A stretch of 64,000 nt of DNA from Dyadobacter luteus (GCF_003383615.1 NZ_QNUL01000012.1:1-64000), one strand, 5' to 3'; positions 1 through 8,314 are shown, numbered from the stretch's first letter. Translations and numbers: made by a program. Notes: generated by a model from the sequence alone, not told the origin.

Positions 1-50
1 AGGTACGTACGGTTCGGGGGAGAGTTCTTGGAAACCTACCATAGTCAATA
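1..50 (+). mobile_element. 3' end of a group II intron (domain V/VI), truncated by the window edge
   Basis: Bases 2-15 read GGTACGTACGGTTC, which matches the 3' strand of domain V of bacterial group II introns such as Ll.LtrB; the complementary strand and the reverse-transcriptase gene would lie before the window. The next ~35 bases would be domain VI and the 3' splice site, but I see no clear domain VI hairpin, so the end point is approximate. The stop codon at 42-44 in the frame that continues downstream fits a non-coding end running into a 3' exon. The alternative is a chance match inside a coding tail in frame 1. Confidence 0.5.
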
Positions 51-197
51 TGGCAAGGCGCCGGGTTCTTATCCTACGCATATACGACAGAGCAAACTGA
101 AAAGGTAAAGGTCAAACAGTATGCAAAAAAATATGGGAGCATCAAAAAAGGGATCCAAGTGCTGGCTGGCGAGTTATTGGCTTCGGCCAGGGCATAA
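48..197 (+). CDS. C-terminal tail of a conjugation gene (probable 3' exon; VirB4-like TraG possible)
   Basis: Frame 3 is open from the stop at 42-44 to TAA at 195-197. It encodes a lysine-rich tail with motifs such as TEQTEK, KQYAKKYGS and IQVLAGELL and contains no ATG, so it must continue from an upstream part, presumably spliced across the intron end. In Bacteroidetes conjugation operons the gene just before the TraI-like genes is usually traG (VirB4 ATPase), so this may be its C-terminus; that rests on position only. Frame 1 is also open to a stop at 106-108 and cannot be excluded as the real tail. Confidence 0.35.
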   Translation: MWQGAGFLSYAYTTEQTEKVKVKQYAKKYGSIKKGIQVLAGELLASARA

Positions 198-210
198 AAC
201 CTAAAAGATC

Positions 211-888
211 ATGTTAAAAAGAGCAGTTTTTATTCTGATGGTGTGTGCGGCTACGATCGCACCGGCGGGGGAGGCCCGAGCGGCAGCCGGGTGGGCGGCG
301 ATCATCAAAGCAGCAATTTCCAGGGTGGTCAAGGCAGTGGATTTACTGATTCAAAGAAGGCAGAATGCGGTGATCAAACTCCAGAATGCGCAAAAGGCGC
401 TGGAGAATACAATGGCCCAGTTAAAACTGGATGAAATTGCTGACTGGGTCAAAAAGCAGCGGGATTTGTACAAGGAGTATTACGATGAGCTAAAGAAAGT
501 GAAGGCAGTGATTGCCTACTACTTTAGAATCAAACAGATCGCAGAAAAACAGGTGCTGTTCATCGATGAGTATCAAAGCACATGGGCGCTTTTTCAAAAG
601 GACAAACACTTTACAGCTGCCGAGCTTTACTATATGCAAAAGGTCTATGAGGGGATGCTGGATGAAACGGCAAAAAATGTGGACCTGCTTACGCTGGTGG
701 TGAAATCTTTCAGTACCCAGATGTCGGATGTCAAACGGATTGAAATTATTGACAGGGTTGCTGCTCAGGTGGATAAGATCTACGACGAGCTTAGTAGCTT
801 CAACCGCGAGAACAAGGTGCTGAGTCTGTCCAGGGCTAACAGCAGGTTTGATGCGCAGGTAGTCAAAGCACTCTACGGAATCGAATAG
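211..888 (+). CDS. TraI-like conjugal transfer protein, paralogue 1
   Basis: A 225-residue protein with an N-terminal signal peptide (residues 1-25, ending GEARAAA), then a mostly helical, charged region with coiled-coil character. It is the first of three tandem genes whose products share length, signal peptide, helical pattern and a C-terminus ending in a short motif near 'ALYGIE'. Proteins of this kind sit just before traJ in Bacteroidetes conjugative transposons (TraI, DUF4141-like) and are thought to be periplasmic parts of the mating apparatus. The ATG at 211 is chosen because it begins the signal peptide. Its stop overlaps the start region of the next gene, implying translational coupling. 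The family assignment comes from context and weak similarity. Confidence 0.6.
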   Translation: MLKRAVFILMVCAATIAPAGEARAAAGWAAIIKAAISRVVKAVDLLIQRRQNAVIKLQNAQKALENTMAQLKLDEIADWVKKQRDLYKEYYDELKKVKAVIAYYFRIKQIAEKQVLFIDEYQSTWALFQKDKHFTAAELYYMQKVYEGMLDETAKNVDLLTLVVKSFSTQMSDVKRIEIIDRVAAQVDKIYDELSSFNRENKVLSLSRANSRFDAQVVKALYGIE

Positions 889-890
889 TG

Positions 891-1535
891 ATGAGGATTA
901 TGAAAACAATATCTATTGCAATTTTAGTGCTGCTTTGCTCAAATCTTTGCCAGGCTCAGAATTTCAGGGAGTGGTTCAGACAAAACGCCACTCAGAAAGA
1001 CTATCTTATCGGGCAGATTGCCCAGCTGAAAGTTTATTTGGAGCTGACAGAGAAAGGCTACAAGATTGCCAAAGAGGGCCTGGACATCATTGGTCAGATC
1101 AAGGAGGGTGAGTTCAAGCTGCACAAGAACCGTTTTGATTCGCTGCTGATCGTGAACCCGAAGGTCGGCTCATCCTCCAGGCTTCAGCAGATCACAGAAC
1201 TTCACGGCAGAGTGAACGATACCTGTGAGAAGCTGCCTTCTGAGCTAGATCAGGTGTTTAACCCCGGCCAGATGGCTTATATCGAATGGGTTTTAAAGCT
1301 GGTGTATGACGACTGTCAGTCGGTGATCAACAACCTTTTTCTGGTGATCAGAAATGGCAATCTGTCGATGAGCGATGATCAGCGTATAGAGAGGATCGAA
1401 CTTGGTTTCCGGCAGATGCAGGACAATTACAGTTTTGTGAAAAGTTTCGATCAGAAAACAAAGCTGCTTGCTGCTCAGATCAGAAATGAAAACGCTGAGA
1501 TCGGGTTAAGAAAAAGTATCCATTCCTTAAACTGA
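891..1535 (+). CDS. TraI-like conjugal transfer protein, paralogue 2
   Basis: About 214 residues, signal peptide ending near CQAQ, then an all-helical body. Residues around 65-100 (YKIAKEGL, EGEFKLHK, FDSLL) align clearly with the next gene (YNVIKDL, EGNFKLHE, LDGLL), so the two are true paralogues. The region contains possible starts at 888 (GTG), 891 and 900; 891 is chosen because the next gene shows the same TGATG-then-TTATGAAA layout, but 900 would also give a complete signal peptide. Role as for paralogue 1: probably an exported subunit or chaperone of the type IV channel. Two cysteines in the middle (DTCEK, YDDCQS) could form a disulfide in the periplasm. Confidence 0.6.
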   Translation: MRIMKTISIAILVLLCSNLCQAQNFREWFRQNATQKDYLIGQIAQLKVYLELTEKGYKIAKEGLDIIGQIKEGEFKLHKNRFDSLLIVNPKVGSSSRLQQITELHGRVNDTCEKLPSELDQVFNPGQMAYIEWVLKLVYDDCQSVINNLFLVIRNGNLSMSDDQRIERIELGFRQMQDNYSFVKSFDQKTKLLAAQIRNENAEIGLRKSIHSLN

Positions 1536-2176
1536 TGCGTGTTATGAAAAAACTGCTTCTGCTGTTTTGGCTTCTGATCTCATCGGGCATGGCTCCCGCG
1601 CGAGCACAGACGGCCGAAGTCACACAGCTGATTTTGAATATTGAAAAGCTAAACGAGCTCAGAAAGATTCTGCAGGAGCTTAAAGCGGGTTATGAGATTC
1701 TTTTTAAAGGCTACAATGTGATCAAGGATTTGTCTGAGGGCAATTTTAAGTTACACGAAGCTTTCCTGGATGGACTTTTGCAGGTGAGCCCTGCGGTGAG
1801 AAACTACTCGCGGGTAAAGGATATTATCGCTTCTCAGCTTGCGCTCGCAGATGAGCTGGGCAAGGCGCGCGGAAGGCTTAGGGCTTCAGGTCAGTTCACA
1901 CAGGATGAGCTTGCCTACATTGGAAAGGTATATAATCAGCTTACATCGGCGAGTCTTAAAAACCTTGATGCGCTGACAATGATTCTGACAGCGAAAAAAC
2001 TCAGGGCGTCAGATGATGAGCGGCTTTCCGCGATTGATCAGCTTTATGAAGAGATTACCGATCAGCTTTCTTTTCTAAGGCATTTTAACGGCAGCGCTTC
2101 GATGCTGGCTGCACAAAGAAAGAATGCCATATCGGATACACAGATGCTGCAGGAGCTCTATGATCTGAAACGCTAA
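1535..2176 (+). CDS. TraI-like conjugal transfer protein, paralogue 3
   Basis: 213 residues, signal peptide of ~25 residues ending PARAQ, then helices rich in Leu, Lys and Glu. The start ATG overlaps the upstream stop (TGATG at 1533-1537), a classic coupling arrangement. Similarity to paralogue 2 is strongest in residues ~55-100 (KGYNVIKDLSEGNFKLHE). It lies 11 bases before traJ, in the position of the TraI/DUF4141 protein of CTnDOT-like elements. The three copies may form a hetero-oligomer or be recent duplicates with overlapping roles; the sequence cannot decide. Confidence 0.6.
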   Translation: MRVMKKLLLLFWLLISSGMAPARAQTAEVTQLILNIEKLNELRKILQELKAGYEILFKGYNVIKDLSEGNFKLHEAFLDGLLQVSPAVRNYSRVKDIIASQLALADELGKARGRLRASGQFTQDELAYIGKVYNQLTSASLKNLDALTMILTAKKLRASDDERLSAIDQLYEEITDQLSFLRHFNGSASMLAAQRKNAISDTQMLQELYDLKR

Positions 2177-2187
2177 AATCACAACAA

Positions 2188-3303
2188 ATGAAAACAAAGA
2201 TTTTTACAATCACAGGATTTGTGATGCTGGCAGCGCTATGGCCGCATTTTGTCCAGGCGCAGGGTTTCTCTGAGCAGGTCAGGGGCCTGAACGGTGTACT
2301 GGACAGCTTGTACAGTGAGATGCTGCCGCTTTGCGGTAAGCTGATCAGTGTAGGCCGTGGCATAGCAGGGTTTGCAGCGATCTGGTACATCGGCTCGCGG
2401 ATATGGCGCCATCTGGCCAGCGCGGAACCGATTGATTTTTACCCGCTTTTCCGCCCGTTTGTACTTGGTTTTGCGATCCTGATTTTCCCTTCTGTGATCG
2501 CGCTGCTTAACGCGGTGCTCTCTCCGACAGTCAGGGGAACGTCTGGTATGGTGCAGGATTCGGACAAAGCGATTGCGCTGCTTCTAAAAAAGAAAGAGGA
2601 CGCAGTTAAGTCCTCTGCGTTCTGGGAGATGTATGTAGGCGATGATCAGAAAGGATCGCGTGAAAAGTGGCTGAAATACACCTATGGCGATGGCTACTCG
2701 GAAGGTTTTACCGACGGGATATCAAATGATATCAAGTTTTATATGGCCAAGCAGTCTTATAATTTCAGAAACTCAATCAAGGCCGCGCTCAGCGAGGTCC
2801 TAAGAGTGGTATTTGAATCGGCGGCTTTGTGTATCAATACGATCCGAACATTTCATTTGATTGTGCTGGCTGTGATAGGGCCAATCGCTTTTGGGATCGC
2901 CGTCTTTGACGGGTTTCAGCATACACTCACTGCCTGGATTGCCCGCTACATCAACATTTATCTGTGGCTTCCGGTGGCCAACATCTTCGGTGCGATCATT
3001 GGCAAGATCCAGGAAAAAATGATAGCGCTTGACATCCGTCAGGTGCAGCAGAGCGGCGATACTTTTTTCAACGCCCATGATATGGCCTACCTTATTTTTC
3101 TGATCATCGGAATAGTGGGCTATTTCTCGGTGCCCTCGGTGGCGGGCTACATTATTCAGGCGGGTGGTCAAAATACGCTACTACAGAAGGTAACGACCCT
3201 TTTTGCCAATACGGCCATGGCGAGCGCCAACTCGGCATTTCCGGCATCAGGTGGTTTTGGAAGAATGCCACAGAGGCCTCACAAAGGCCAAGCCAACAGT
3301 TAG
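2188..3303 (+). CDS. traJ: Conjugative transposon protein TraJ (VirB6-like inner-membrane channel)
   Basis: 371 residues: signal-like N-terminus ending VQAQ, then hydrophobic segments at about 48-66, 88-106, 220-245, 250-275 and 290-325. This polytopic pattern, the N-terminal 'LPLCGKLISVGRGIAGFAA' region and the position before traK match TraJ of Bacteroidetes conjugative transposons. TraJ is regarded as the VirB6/TrbL equivalent, forming the inner-membrane pore of the type IV secretion channel. Motifs such as IGPIAFGIAVFDGF and WLPVANIFGAIIG are typical of the family. Genes on both sides run in the same direction with small gaps, so it is part of one operon. Confidence 0.88.
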   Translation: MKTKIFTITGFVMLAALWPHFVQAQGFSEQVRGLNGVLDSLYSEMLPLCGKLISVGRGIAGFAAIWYIGSRIWRHLASAEPIDFYPLFRPFVLGFAILIFPSVIALLNAVLSPTVRGTSGMVQDSDKAIALLLKKKEDAVKSSAFWEMYVGDDQKGSREKWLKYTYGDGYSEGFTDGISNDIKFYMAKQSYNFRNSIKAALSEVLRVVFESAALCINTIRTFHLIVLAVIGPIAFGIAVFDGFQHTLTAWIARYINIYLWLPVANIFGAIIGKIQEKMIALDIRQVQQSGDTFFNAHDMAYLIFLIIGIVGYFSVPSVAGYIIQAGGQNTLLQKVTTLFANTAMASANSAFPASGGFGRMPQRPHKGQANS

Positions 3304-3328
3304 AACCACTTAAACATAGAAAAACGCC

Positions 3329-3946
3329 ATGTTTCAAAAAGCCAAAAACATTGATACGGCATTCAAGCATATCAGGAATTTCACTTTTGTGGCCGTGATC
3401 AGCTCCGCGATCTTTTGCTGCTTTACGGTTTTCAAAAGCTTGAAAAGCATTGAAACGGCTCAGTCCAGGGTCTATATTCTGGAGTCAGGAAAAATTCTTG
3501 AAGCTTACGCATCTGAGAGAGGGGAGAATATAGAGGTGGAAGCAAGGGATCATATCGCAAGTTTTCACAGGCTGTTTTTTACGCTTGATCCCGATGATAA
3601 AGCGATTCAGTCCGGTGTTGCCAAGGCGCTTTATCTGGCGGATGGTTCGGCGAAAAAGCAGTATGATGATCTGCGTGAATCGGGCTACTATACGGGTATC
3701 ATTTCCGGAAATATCAGCCAGCAGCTTCAGATTGACAGCATCCGGGTACAGACACAGAGCTATCCCTACAGCTTTCATTGCAGCGCCCGCCAGCGGATCA
3801 TCCGCCCGACCAGCATCGTTACGCGCAGACTGATCACCGAAGGATCACTTCGGACTGTATCCAGATCTGATAACAATCCACACGGATTTTTGATCGAGAA
3901 ATGGATCACGGTTGAAAACAAGGATATAGGCGTTCAAAGCCGGTAA
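3329..3946 (+). CDS. traK: Conjugative transposon protein TraK (VirB8-like)
   Basis: 205 residues with one N-terminal membrane segment (about 18-36) and a periplasmic domain, the build of VirB8-like assembly factors. The start (FQKAKNIDTAFKHIR), the RDHIASFHRLFFTLDPDD stretch and the C-terminal 'GFLIEKW' segment are characteristic of TraK in Bacteroidetes. It should help nucleate the channel at the inner membrane with TraJ and TraM. The gene lies 25 bases after traJ and 41 bases before the TraL-like gene. It is full length for the family and shows no damage. Confidence 0.9.
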   Translation: MFQKAKNIDTAFKHIRNFTFVAVISSAIFCCFTVFKSLKSIETAQSRVYILESGKILEAYASERGENIEVEARDHIASFHRLFFTLDPDDKAIQSGVAKALYLADGSAKKQYDDLRESGYYTGIISGNISQQLQIDSIRVQTQSYPYSFHCSARQRIIRPTSIVTRRLITEGSLRTVSRSDNNPHGFLIEKWITVENKDIGVQSR

Positions 3947-3987
3947 GGGGCCAAACCGAATTTATCAATCATTAAAACAAGGCAATC

Positions 3988-4383
3988 ATGTTCTACAAAT
4001 TCAATGCGCACCGCGTAGCGAAAGCTGATAGCGAAAAAGATAGCACTGCGGCCCGAAGAATCTTTCAAAAGCTAACTGCTTTACAGCGGCGCTGGGCAGG
4101 TTTGATGAGCACCGGGGCCGGAAAGCTCACATCAAAAGGACTGAAGGCGGTATGTATCATGCTGTTTTTGGCAGGCAGTGTTTTCTGCGGACGGCTGATT
4201 GTGCAAGGTCTGATGCATTCTGGCAAATCAAAAATACACGGTGGTGCTGGAGTGATCCGGAATTTTGCCGATGAAATCCAGAAGCGGCAGCGGGCCGAGT
4301 ACCAGATCAAAATGTATCTGGACAGTCTGGAAAAGGCGGTGGTAGAAGATAGTTTGAATCAGTTAAACCAAATCAAAAAATAA
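3988..4383 (+). CDS. Small one-pass membrane protein in the TraL position
   Basis: 131 residues with one hydrophobic segment at about 54-72 (AVCIMLFLAGSVFCGRL), a basic N-terminal side and a charged helical C-terminal side, which suggests an N-in/C-out inner-membrane protein. It sits between traK and traM, where conjugative transposons carry the short traL gene, so it is probably the local counterpart. Sequence similarity alone would not identify it. It ends two bases before the traM start, so the two are probably translated together. Confidence 0.55.
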   Translation: MFYKFNAHRVAKADSEKDSTAARRIFQKLTALQRRWAGLMSTGAGKLTSKGLKAVCIMLFLAGSVFCGRLIVQGLMHSGKSKIHGGAGVIRNFADEIQKRQRAEYQIKMYLDSLEKAVVEDSLNQLNQIKK

Positions 4384-4385
4384 CC

Positions 4386-5675
4386 ATGGAAACAAGAGCA
4401 CATTCGGCCTTATTTGAGCAGAATAAAAAGTTTTACACCTATCTGCCGCTACTGCTACTGCCTTTTTTGACGCTGGCCTACTGGGCGGTAGGAATTAAAA
4501 TGATCTACAAGAATCAGGTAGCACAAAATGAGCCTCAGGGGCTGAACACGAGCCTTCCCGATCCAAAACTTAAAGACGAGACCGCTTTCAGTAAGCTTAC
4601 CTACTATAAAAAGGCGACGGATGATTCTGCCAAGATCCGCGAGCAGTTAAAGAAGGATCCTTACAGGAGCGCAGAATTGGCCAGCCGAGACGAGCTCGCA
4701 GAAGGGCTTACGATACAGGGGCTTGGGGCCCCGCAGGATCTGAAGCAGAAAGCAAAAACGGTTTCCTATAAAGGCAAAACCTACGGGCAGGGCAGACAAA
4801 CAGATATCATCAGTAAACTCAAATCTCTTGATTCGGTGCTGGCACAAAGTACCCAGCCGCAGTTTGCAGAGCCGGCAGAAAGACCACTCAGCTCAGATGA
4901 TTACCTTGCTAAAAAACAGTCACTGATCAGAAGCCTTGAAATCCAGCAGAACACCGCCCAGGGGGACCCCGAGCTTTTAGAGTTAAACGGTATGCTTGAA
5001 AAGATTCTTGACATTCAGCATCCTGACAGAGTTGCTCAAAGAACCAGGCAGCAAAGCGCGCAGCTCCCGTCTTTTGCGGTCACAGCCGCCGCAGACCAGA
5101 CGCCGGTAGCAGACTTCGGCGCTGATTCTACCGGCGACCCGGTTTCACAGATCAGCTTTCAGGCCAACGGATTTTTTTCTTTGGATGATGCTGTTAGTGG
5201 CAGCACGGACAACGCCATCAAAGCAGTGGTGCACGAGCAGCAGACGCTGGTGACGGGTTCTAGCATCAAACTCAGACTTGCTACAGATATCTATGTACAG
5301 AGAGTGCTGATCCCCAAAGACAGTTTTGTGTACGGGACAGTGAGCGTTAACGGGGAGCGGCTTATGGTTGATATCTCTTCGATCAGACTGAATAGCTCTC
5401 TGTTTCCTGTCAGGCTGTCGGTGTATGATATGGACGGGCAGGCCGGGATTTATATACCGGGATCAATATCAAGAAATGTGGCCAAACAATCTGTCAGCCA
5501 GGATATACAAGGATTATCTGTGGGCACTCTCGACCCATCAATCGGTGCTCAGGTGGCAGGGGCAGGTATACAGGCGGCCAAGACGCTACTGGGAAGAAAA
5601 GCCAGACTTGTGCAGGTATCTGTGAAGGCGGGCTACCAGATTCTTTTAAAAGATGCTGGTCAGAAAGCGATCTGA
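4386..5675 (+). CDS. traM: Conjugative transposon protein TraM (VirB10-like)
   Basis: 429 residues: short cytoplasmic tail, membrane segment at about 19-37 (YLPLLLLPFLTLAYW), a long low-complexity linker rich in Gln, Lys and Asp (40-250), and a beta-rich C-terminal domain (260-429) typical of TraM/VirB10. The C-terminal stretch with VVHEQQTLVTGSSIKLRL and IPKDSFVYGTVSVNGERL is the family signature. The protein should span the envelope and connect TraK and TraJ to the TraN outer ring. It lies directly downstream of the TraL-like gene and 29 bases before traN. Confidence 0.9.
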   Translation: METRAHSALFEQNKKFYTYLPLLLLPFLTLAYWAVGIKMIYKNQVAQNEPQGLNTSLPDPKLKDETAFSKLTYYKKATDDSAKIREQLKKDPYRSAELASRDELAEGLTIQGLGAPQDLKQKAKTVSYKGKTYGQGRQTDIISKLKSLDSVLAQSTQPQFAEPAERPLSSDDYLAKKQSLIRSLEIQQNTAQGDPELLELNGMLEKILDIQHPDRVAQRTRQQSAQLPSFAVTAAADQTPVADFGADSTGDPVSQISFQANGFFSLDDAVSGSTDNAIKAVVHEQQTLVTGSSIKLRLATDIYVQRVLIPKDSFVYGTVSVNGERLMVDISSIRLNSSLFPVRLSVYDMDGQAGIYIPGSISRNVAKQSVSQDIQGLSVGTLDPSIGAQVAGAGIQAAKTLLGRKARLVQVSVKAGYQILLKDAGQKAI

Positions 5676-5704
5676 ATTTAAATCACCGTAAAACAAAATT
5701 GAAG

Positions 5705-6547
5705 ATGATTAAAAAGAGCAAATTAAGCGGCATAGTGTGCCTGCTTTGGCTGGCTACAGCAGCCATGGCTTTAGGCCAGGACGTAGAGCTTTATGTGATT
5801 GAGCCCTTTCCGCTTCAGATCACCTATAACAAGACAGTGAACGTGATCTTTCCTTACGCGATCAAAAGTGTTGACAGGGGTAGCCGTGATATACTGGCTC
5901 AGAAGGCCAAAGGGGTTGAGAATATATTACAGCTGAAAGCGGCAGAAAAAAACATGAAACAGACGAATCTGACCGTAGTGACTGCGGATGGAAAACTGTT
6001 CTCTTTTGTGGTCGACTACACAGAGCAGCCCACGCAGTTGAATATAGAGCTGATTAAGGTTTTAGAAAACTCCAGAGGAGCAGATGCGCTTTTGGAAAAA
6101 GAGCCCAACCAGCAATATCTGAAACAGAGCGCTGAGCGCGTAGCGGCAGACAGGAACAAAATCAAAAGGATCAGTGACGGCTCGGGTAAGGTTAGGCTTT
6201 CTTTGACTGGCGTTTACATCGATAAGGAGGTGGTTTTCTACCGGCTTAGGATTGCTAACCGCTCTAATGTTTCCTACGGAATTGAGAGTTTGAGGTTTTT
6301 TATCAGCGATAAAAAGCGTGTAAAAAGAGTAGCTACCCAGCAGACAGAAGTTACCCCCTTGCATGTGCATGCTCAGACGCCAGGCATTGATGCTAGCAAC
6401 GAGCACGAGATGGTGTTTGCAGTTCCCAAGTTCACAATTCCGGATGCCAAGCAGCTGACGATTCAGTTGATGGAAAAAAATGGAGGGCGTCATCTGCGCT
6501 TACAGGTGCAAAACAAGACGATTATCAAGGCCAGACCGGTGCTTTGA
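5705..6547 (+). CDS. traN: Conjugative transposon protein TraN (VirB9-like, DUF4138)
   Basis: 280 residues with a signal peptide (cleavage near AMALGQD). The first domain carries the family pattern YNKTVNVIFPYAIKSVDRGS, followed by KGVENILQLKA. TraN is the VirB9-like, outer-membrane-associated partner of TraM. Start: a TTG lies at 5699, but ATG 5705 (MIKKSKLSG) begins a normal signal peptide and is preferred. It is full length. In related elements traO, traP and traQ usually follow; here an unrelated accessory gene comes next. Confidence 0.88.
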   Translation: MIKKSKLSGIVCLLWLATAAMALGQDVELYVIEPFPLQITYNKTVNVIFPYAIKSVDRGSRDILAQKAKGVENILQLKAAEKNMKQTNLTVVTADGKLFSFVVDYTEQPTQLNIELIKVLENSRGADALLEKEPNQQYLKQSAERVAADRNKIKRISDGSGKVRLSLTGVYIDKEVVFYRLRIANRSNVSYGIESLRFFISDKKRVKRVATQQTEVTPLHVHAQTPGIDASNEHEMVFAVPKFTIPDAKQLTIQLMEKNGGRHLRLQVQNKTIIKARPVL

Positions 6548-6584
6548 TCAGTTGATTTTTTAAAAGATTCAAACCAGCAGGGTC

Positions 6585-7376
6585 ATGAACGAGAAAAATT
6601 TTGAATATCTAAAAGACCAGATCAAGTTTACAGGATTCGGTCAGGATCTGGAAGCAGCGCTAAAAGCGAACCTTGCCAAAGCACAAAACGAGTTCAGGCT
6701 GTCGCATACAGCGCAGCATGGGAAAGACGAGCTAAGCTCATCGCTTCATTTTAAAAAATCTGCCCAGAGTGATATGTACTTTTTTAACAGCTACGATGCT
6801 GCGCTGAAAAAGGAAAATGCAGAGCAGGCTATCAAGCAGACCTTTTATATCAACCGGCAAGCAGGAAATATCACGCAGAAGGAAGCCTATAATCTGCTCG
6901 ACGGCAGGGCTGTGAACAAAGATCTGATCAGTAAAGAGGGGGCTTTGTATAACGCCTGGGTGCAGCTTGATTTTAAGGACACTGCGCAAAACGGAAACTA
7001 CAAGTTTAAGCAGTTTAGTGAAAAGTACGGTTTTGACCTGGAGAAATCAGTTGCGAAACTGCCCATCAAAGAGCTGTCTGATGTCAATGAGAAAACCAGA
7101 GTTTTGGAATCACTTGGGAAGGGTAACCGGCAGGCTGTCACCTTTCAACAGAACGTAAACGAACAAAGGGTTTTTCTTGAAGCCAACCCGCAGTTTAAGA
7201 CTGTGACTGTGTATGATCAGAATAACCGCCGGCTGACAATCGACGGGCTACGGCAGTCTGAAAGGGAGGGGGCTTCCCAGAAGCAAAACGAGAAGAAAGA
7301 CGCCAAACAGCAGCAGAAGGCGGATAGCGATCAGACAGCACCTAAAACCAGAAAGGGTAAAAAGGTATCTGTTTAG
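6585..7376 (+). CDS. Accessory protein of the conjugative element (DUF3945-like segment)
   Basis: 263 residues, no signal peptide, highly charged, with a Lys/Gln-rich basic tail from residue ~225 to the end. The middle part (FDLEKSVAKLPIKEL, GNRQAVTF, FLEANPQFKTVTVYD) resembles repeat segments of DUF3945-type proteins carried on Bacteroidetes mobile elements, which are often encoded near relaxase or topoisomerase genes. Function unknown; the basic tail suggests DNA or RNA contact. It lies 37 bases after traN and may be the last gene of the operon. The family link is by eye only. Confidence 0.55.
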   Translation: MNEKNFEYLKDQIKFTGFGQDLEAALKANLAKAQNEFRLSHTAQHGKDELSSSLHFKKSAQSDMYFFNSYDAALKKENAEQAIKQTFYINRQAGNITQKEAYNLLDGRAVNKDLISKEGALYNAWVQLDFKDTAQNGNYKFKQFSEKYGFDLEKSVAKLPIKELSDVNEKTRVLESLGKGNRQAVTFQQNVNEQRVFLEANPQFKTVTVYDQNNRRLTIDGLRQSEREGASQKQNEKKDAKQQQKADSDQTAPKTRKGKKVSV

Positions 7377-7442
7377 ACAGCCCCACAAGGTATGAAGCAA
7401 TGAAAGTGAATAACACTTACTGAAAGGAATCGGAATAAATCT

Positions 7443-7733
7443 ATGCAAAACGCAGCAGCACTTTTGAAACGGTTCTTTTCTGATATCGAAAAGGACCCGC
7501 GCATTGGAATAAAGCACATCGGGCTTTATACGGCCCTGATTCTTCTTTGGGAGAATCAGGGATCAAATGGCCCGCTTGCAGCGTATTCAAGCCAGGTGAT
7601 GCTGGCTGCCAAGATTTCAAGCAGCGCTACTTTCGTCAAGCTTCTGCACGAATTAGCTGAGTATAACTACATCCGTTACGAGCCTTCCTACTACAAATTC
7701 AAACAGAGCCGGATATTTCTGACCGGTATTTAA
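7443..7733 (+). CDS. Small winged-helix-like protein A
   Basis: 96 residues, predicted helical at the N-terminus and ending in a short beta hairpin. Motifs: GLYTALILLWENQG, SSQVMLAAKISSSATFVKLLHEL and YNYIRYEPSYYKFK. The helix pattern followed by 'Y-I-Y-PSY' looks like a winged helix. It is clearly a paralogue of the protein at 8030-8314, which has the same layout (IYQALIIMFAKNR, SRSKVMKLSRIKAAATYHKYIQEL, YIQYTPSYHP). Such proteins are common in Bacteroidetes mobile elements but have no assigned role; transcriptional control of transfer is a reasonable guess. Confidence 0.6.
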   Translation: MQNAAALLKRFFSDIEKDPRIGIKHIGLYTALILLWENQGSNGPLAAYSSQVMLAAKISSSATFVKLLHELAEYNYIRYEPSYYKFKQSRIFLTGI

Positions 7734-7763
7734 AAGTCAGTAGAAACCTTAAAGTAAAGTACT

Positions 7764-8024
7764 ATGCAGATCGAACTGGTTACCAAGGAGGACCTGCAGC
7801 TTTTTCGTCAGCAGCTGCTAGGCGATTTAAAGTTGCTGATGAATACATCCGAACCAAAGGCCTCTGAGTGGCTGAAAAGCGCCGAAGTCAGAAAGTTTTT
7901 AAAAATTTCGGCGGGTACACTTCAAAATCTGCGGATCGCAGGCGTATTAAAGCCGGTGAAAATTGGCGGATTGCTGTATTACCGAAGCCGGGACATTGAA
8001 GATTTGTTGAACAAGAAAGCCTGA
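7764..8024 (+). CDS. Helix-turn-helix protein of the excisionase/MerR type (HTH_17)
   Basis: 86 residues; the C-terminal half reads as a winged helix-turn-helix (WLKSAEVRKFLKISAGTLQN, then LKPVKIGGLLYYRSRDIEDLL), the standard form of Bacteroidetes excisionase-like proteins. Proteins of this type act as recombination directionality factors or repressors in conjugative transposons. It lies between two winged-helix paralogues in the same direction, only 5 bases before the second, so the three probably form one regulatory operon. Confidence 0.75.
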   Translation: MQIELVTKEDLQLFRQQLLGDLKLLMNTSEPKASEWLKSAEVRKFLKISAGTLQNLRIAGVLKPVKIGGLLYYRSRDIEDLLNKKA

Positions 8025-8029
8025 TATAT

Positions 8030-8314
8030 ATGAAAACCGATATGCTTTTACGCGCATTAAGTGAGGCCTCCAAGGACGAGAGACTAAACAACTGGCATCT
8101 GGCTATCTACCAGGCTCTTATTATCATGTTTGCAAAGAACAGGTCAGAAGGTGCATTTTCAATATCACGAAGCAAGGTAATGAAGCTTTCCAGAATAAAG
8201 GCGGCTGCAACTTACCATAAGTACATTCAGGAGCTAGAGGGCATGGGATACATTCAGTATACACCATCGTATCATCCTAAGAACGGAAGTACAGTCAAGC
8301 TGATCACTGTCTGA
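8030..8314 (+). CDS. Small winged-helix-like protein B
   Basis: 94 residues, paralogue of the protein at 7443-7733 with matching helix pattern and C-terminal 'YIQYTPSYHP' hairpin. It begins 5 bases after the HTH_17 gene and is probably coupled to it. No catalytic motif is visible. The pair around an excisionase-like gene suggests a control module for excision or transfer, but this is inference from content and order only. Confidence 0.6.
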   Translation: MKTDMLLRALSEASKDERLNNWHLAIYQALIIMFAKNRSEGAFSISRSKVMKLSRIKAAATYHKYIQELEGMGYIQYTPSYHPKNGSTVKLITV

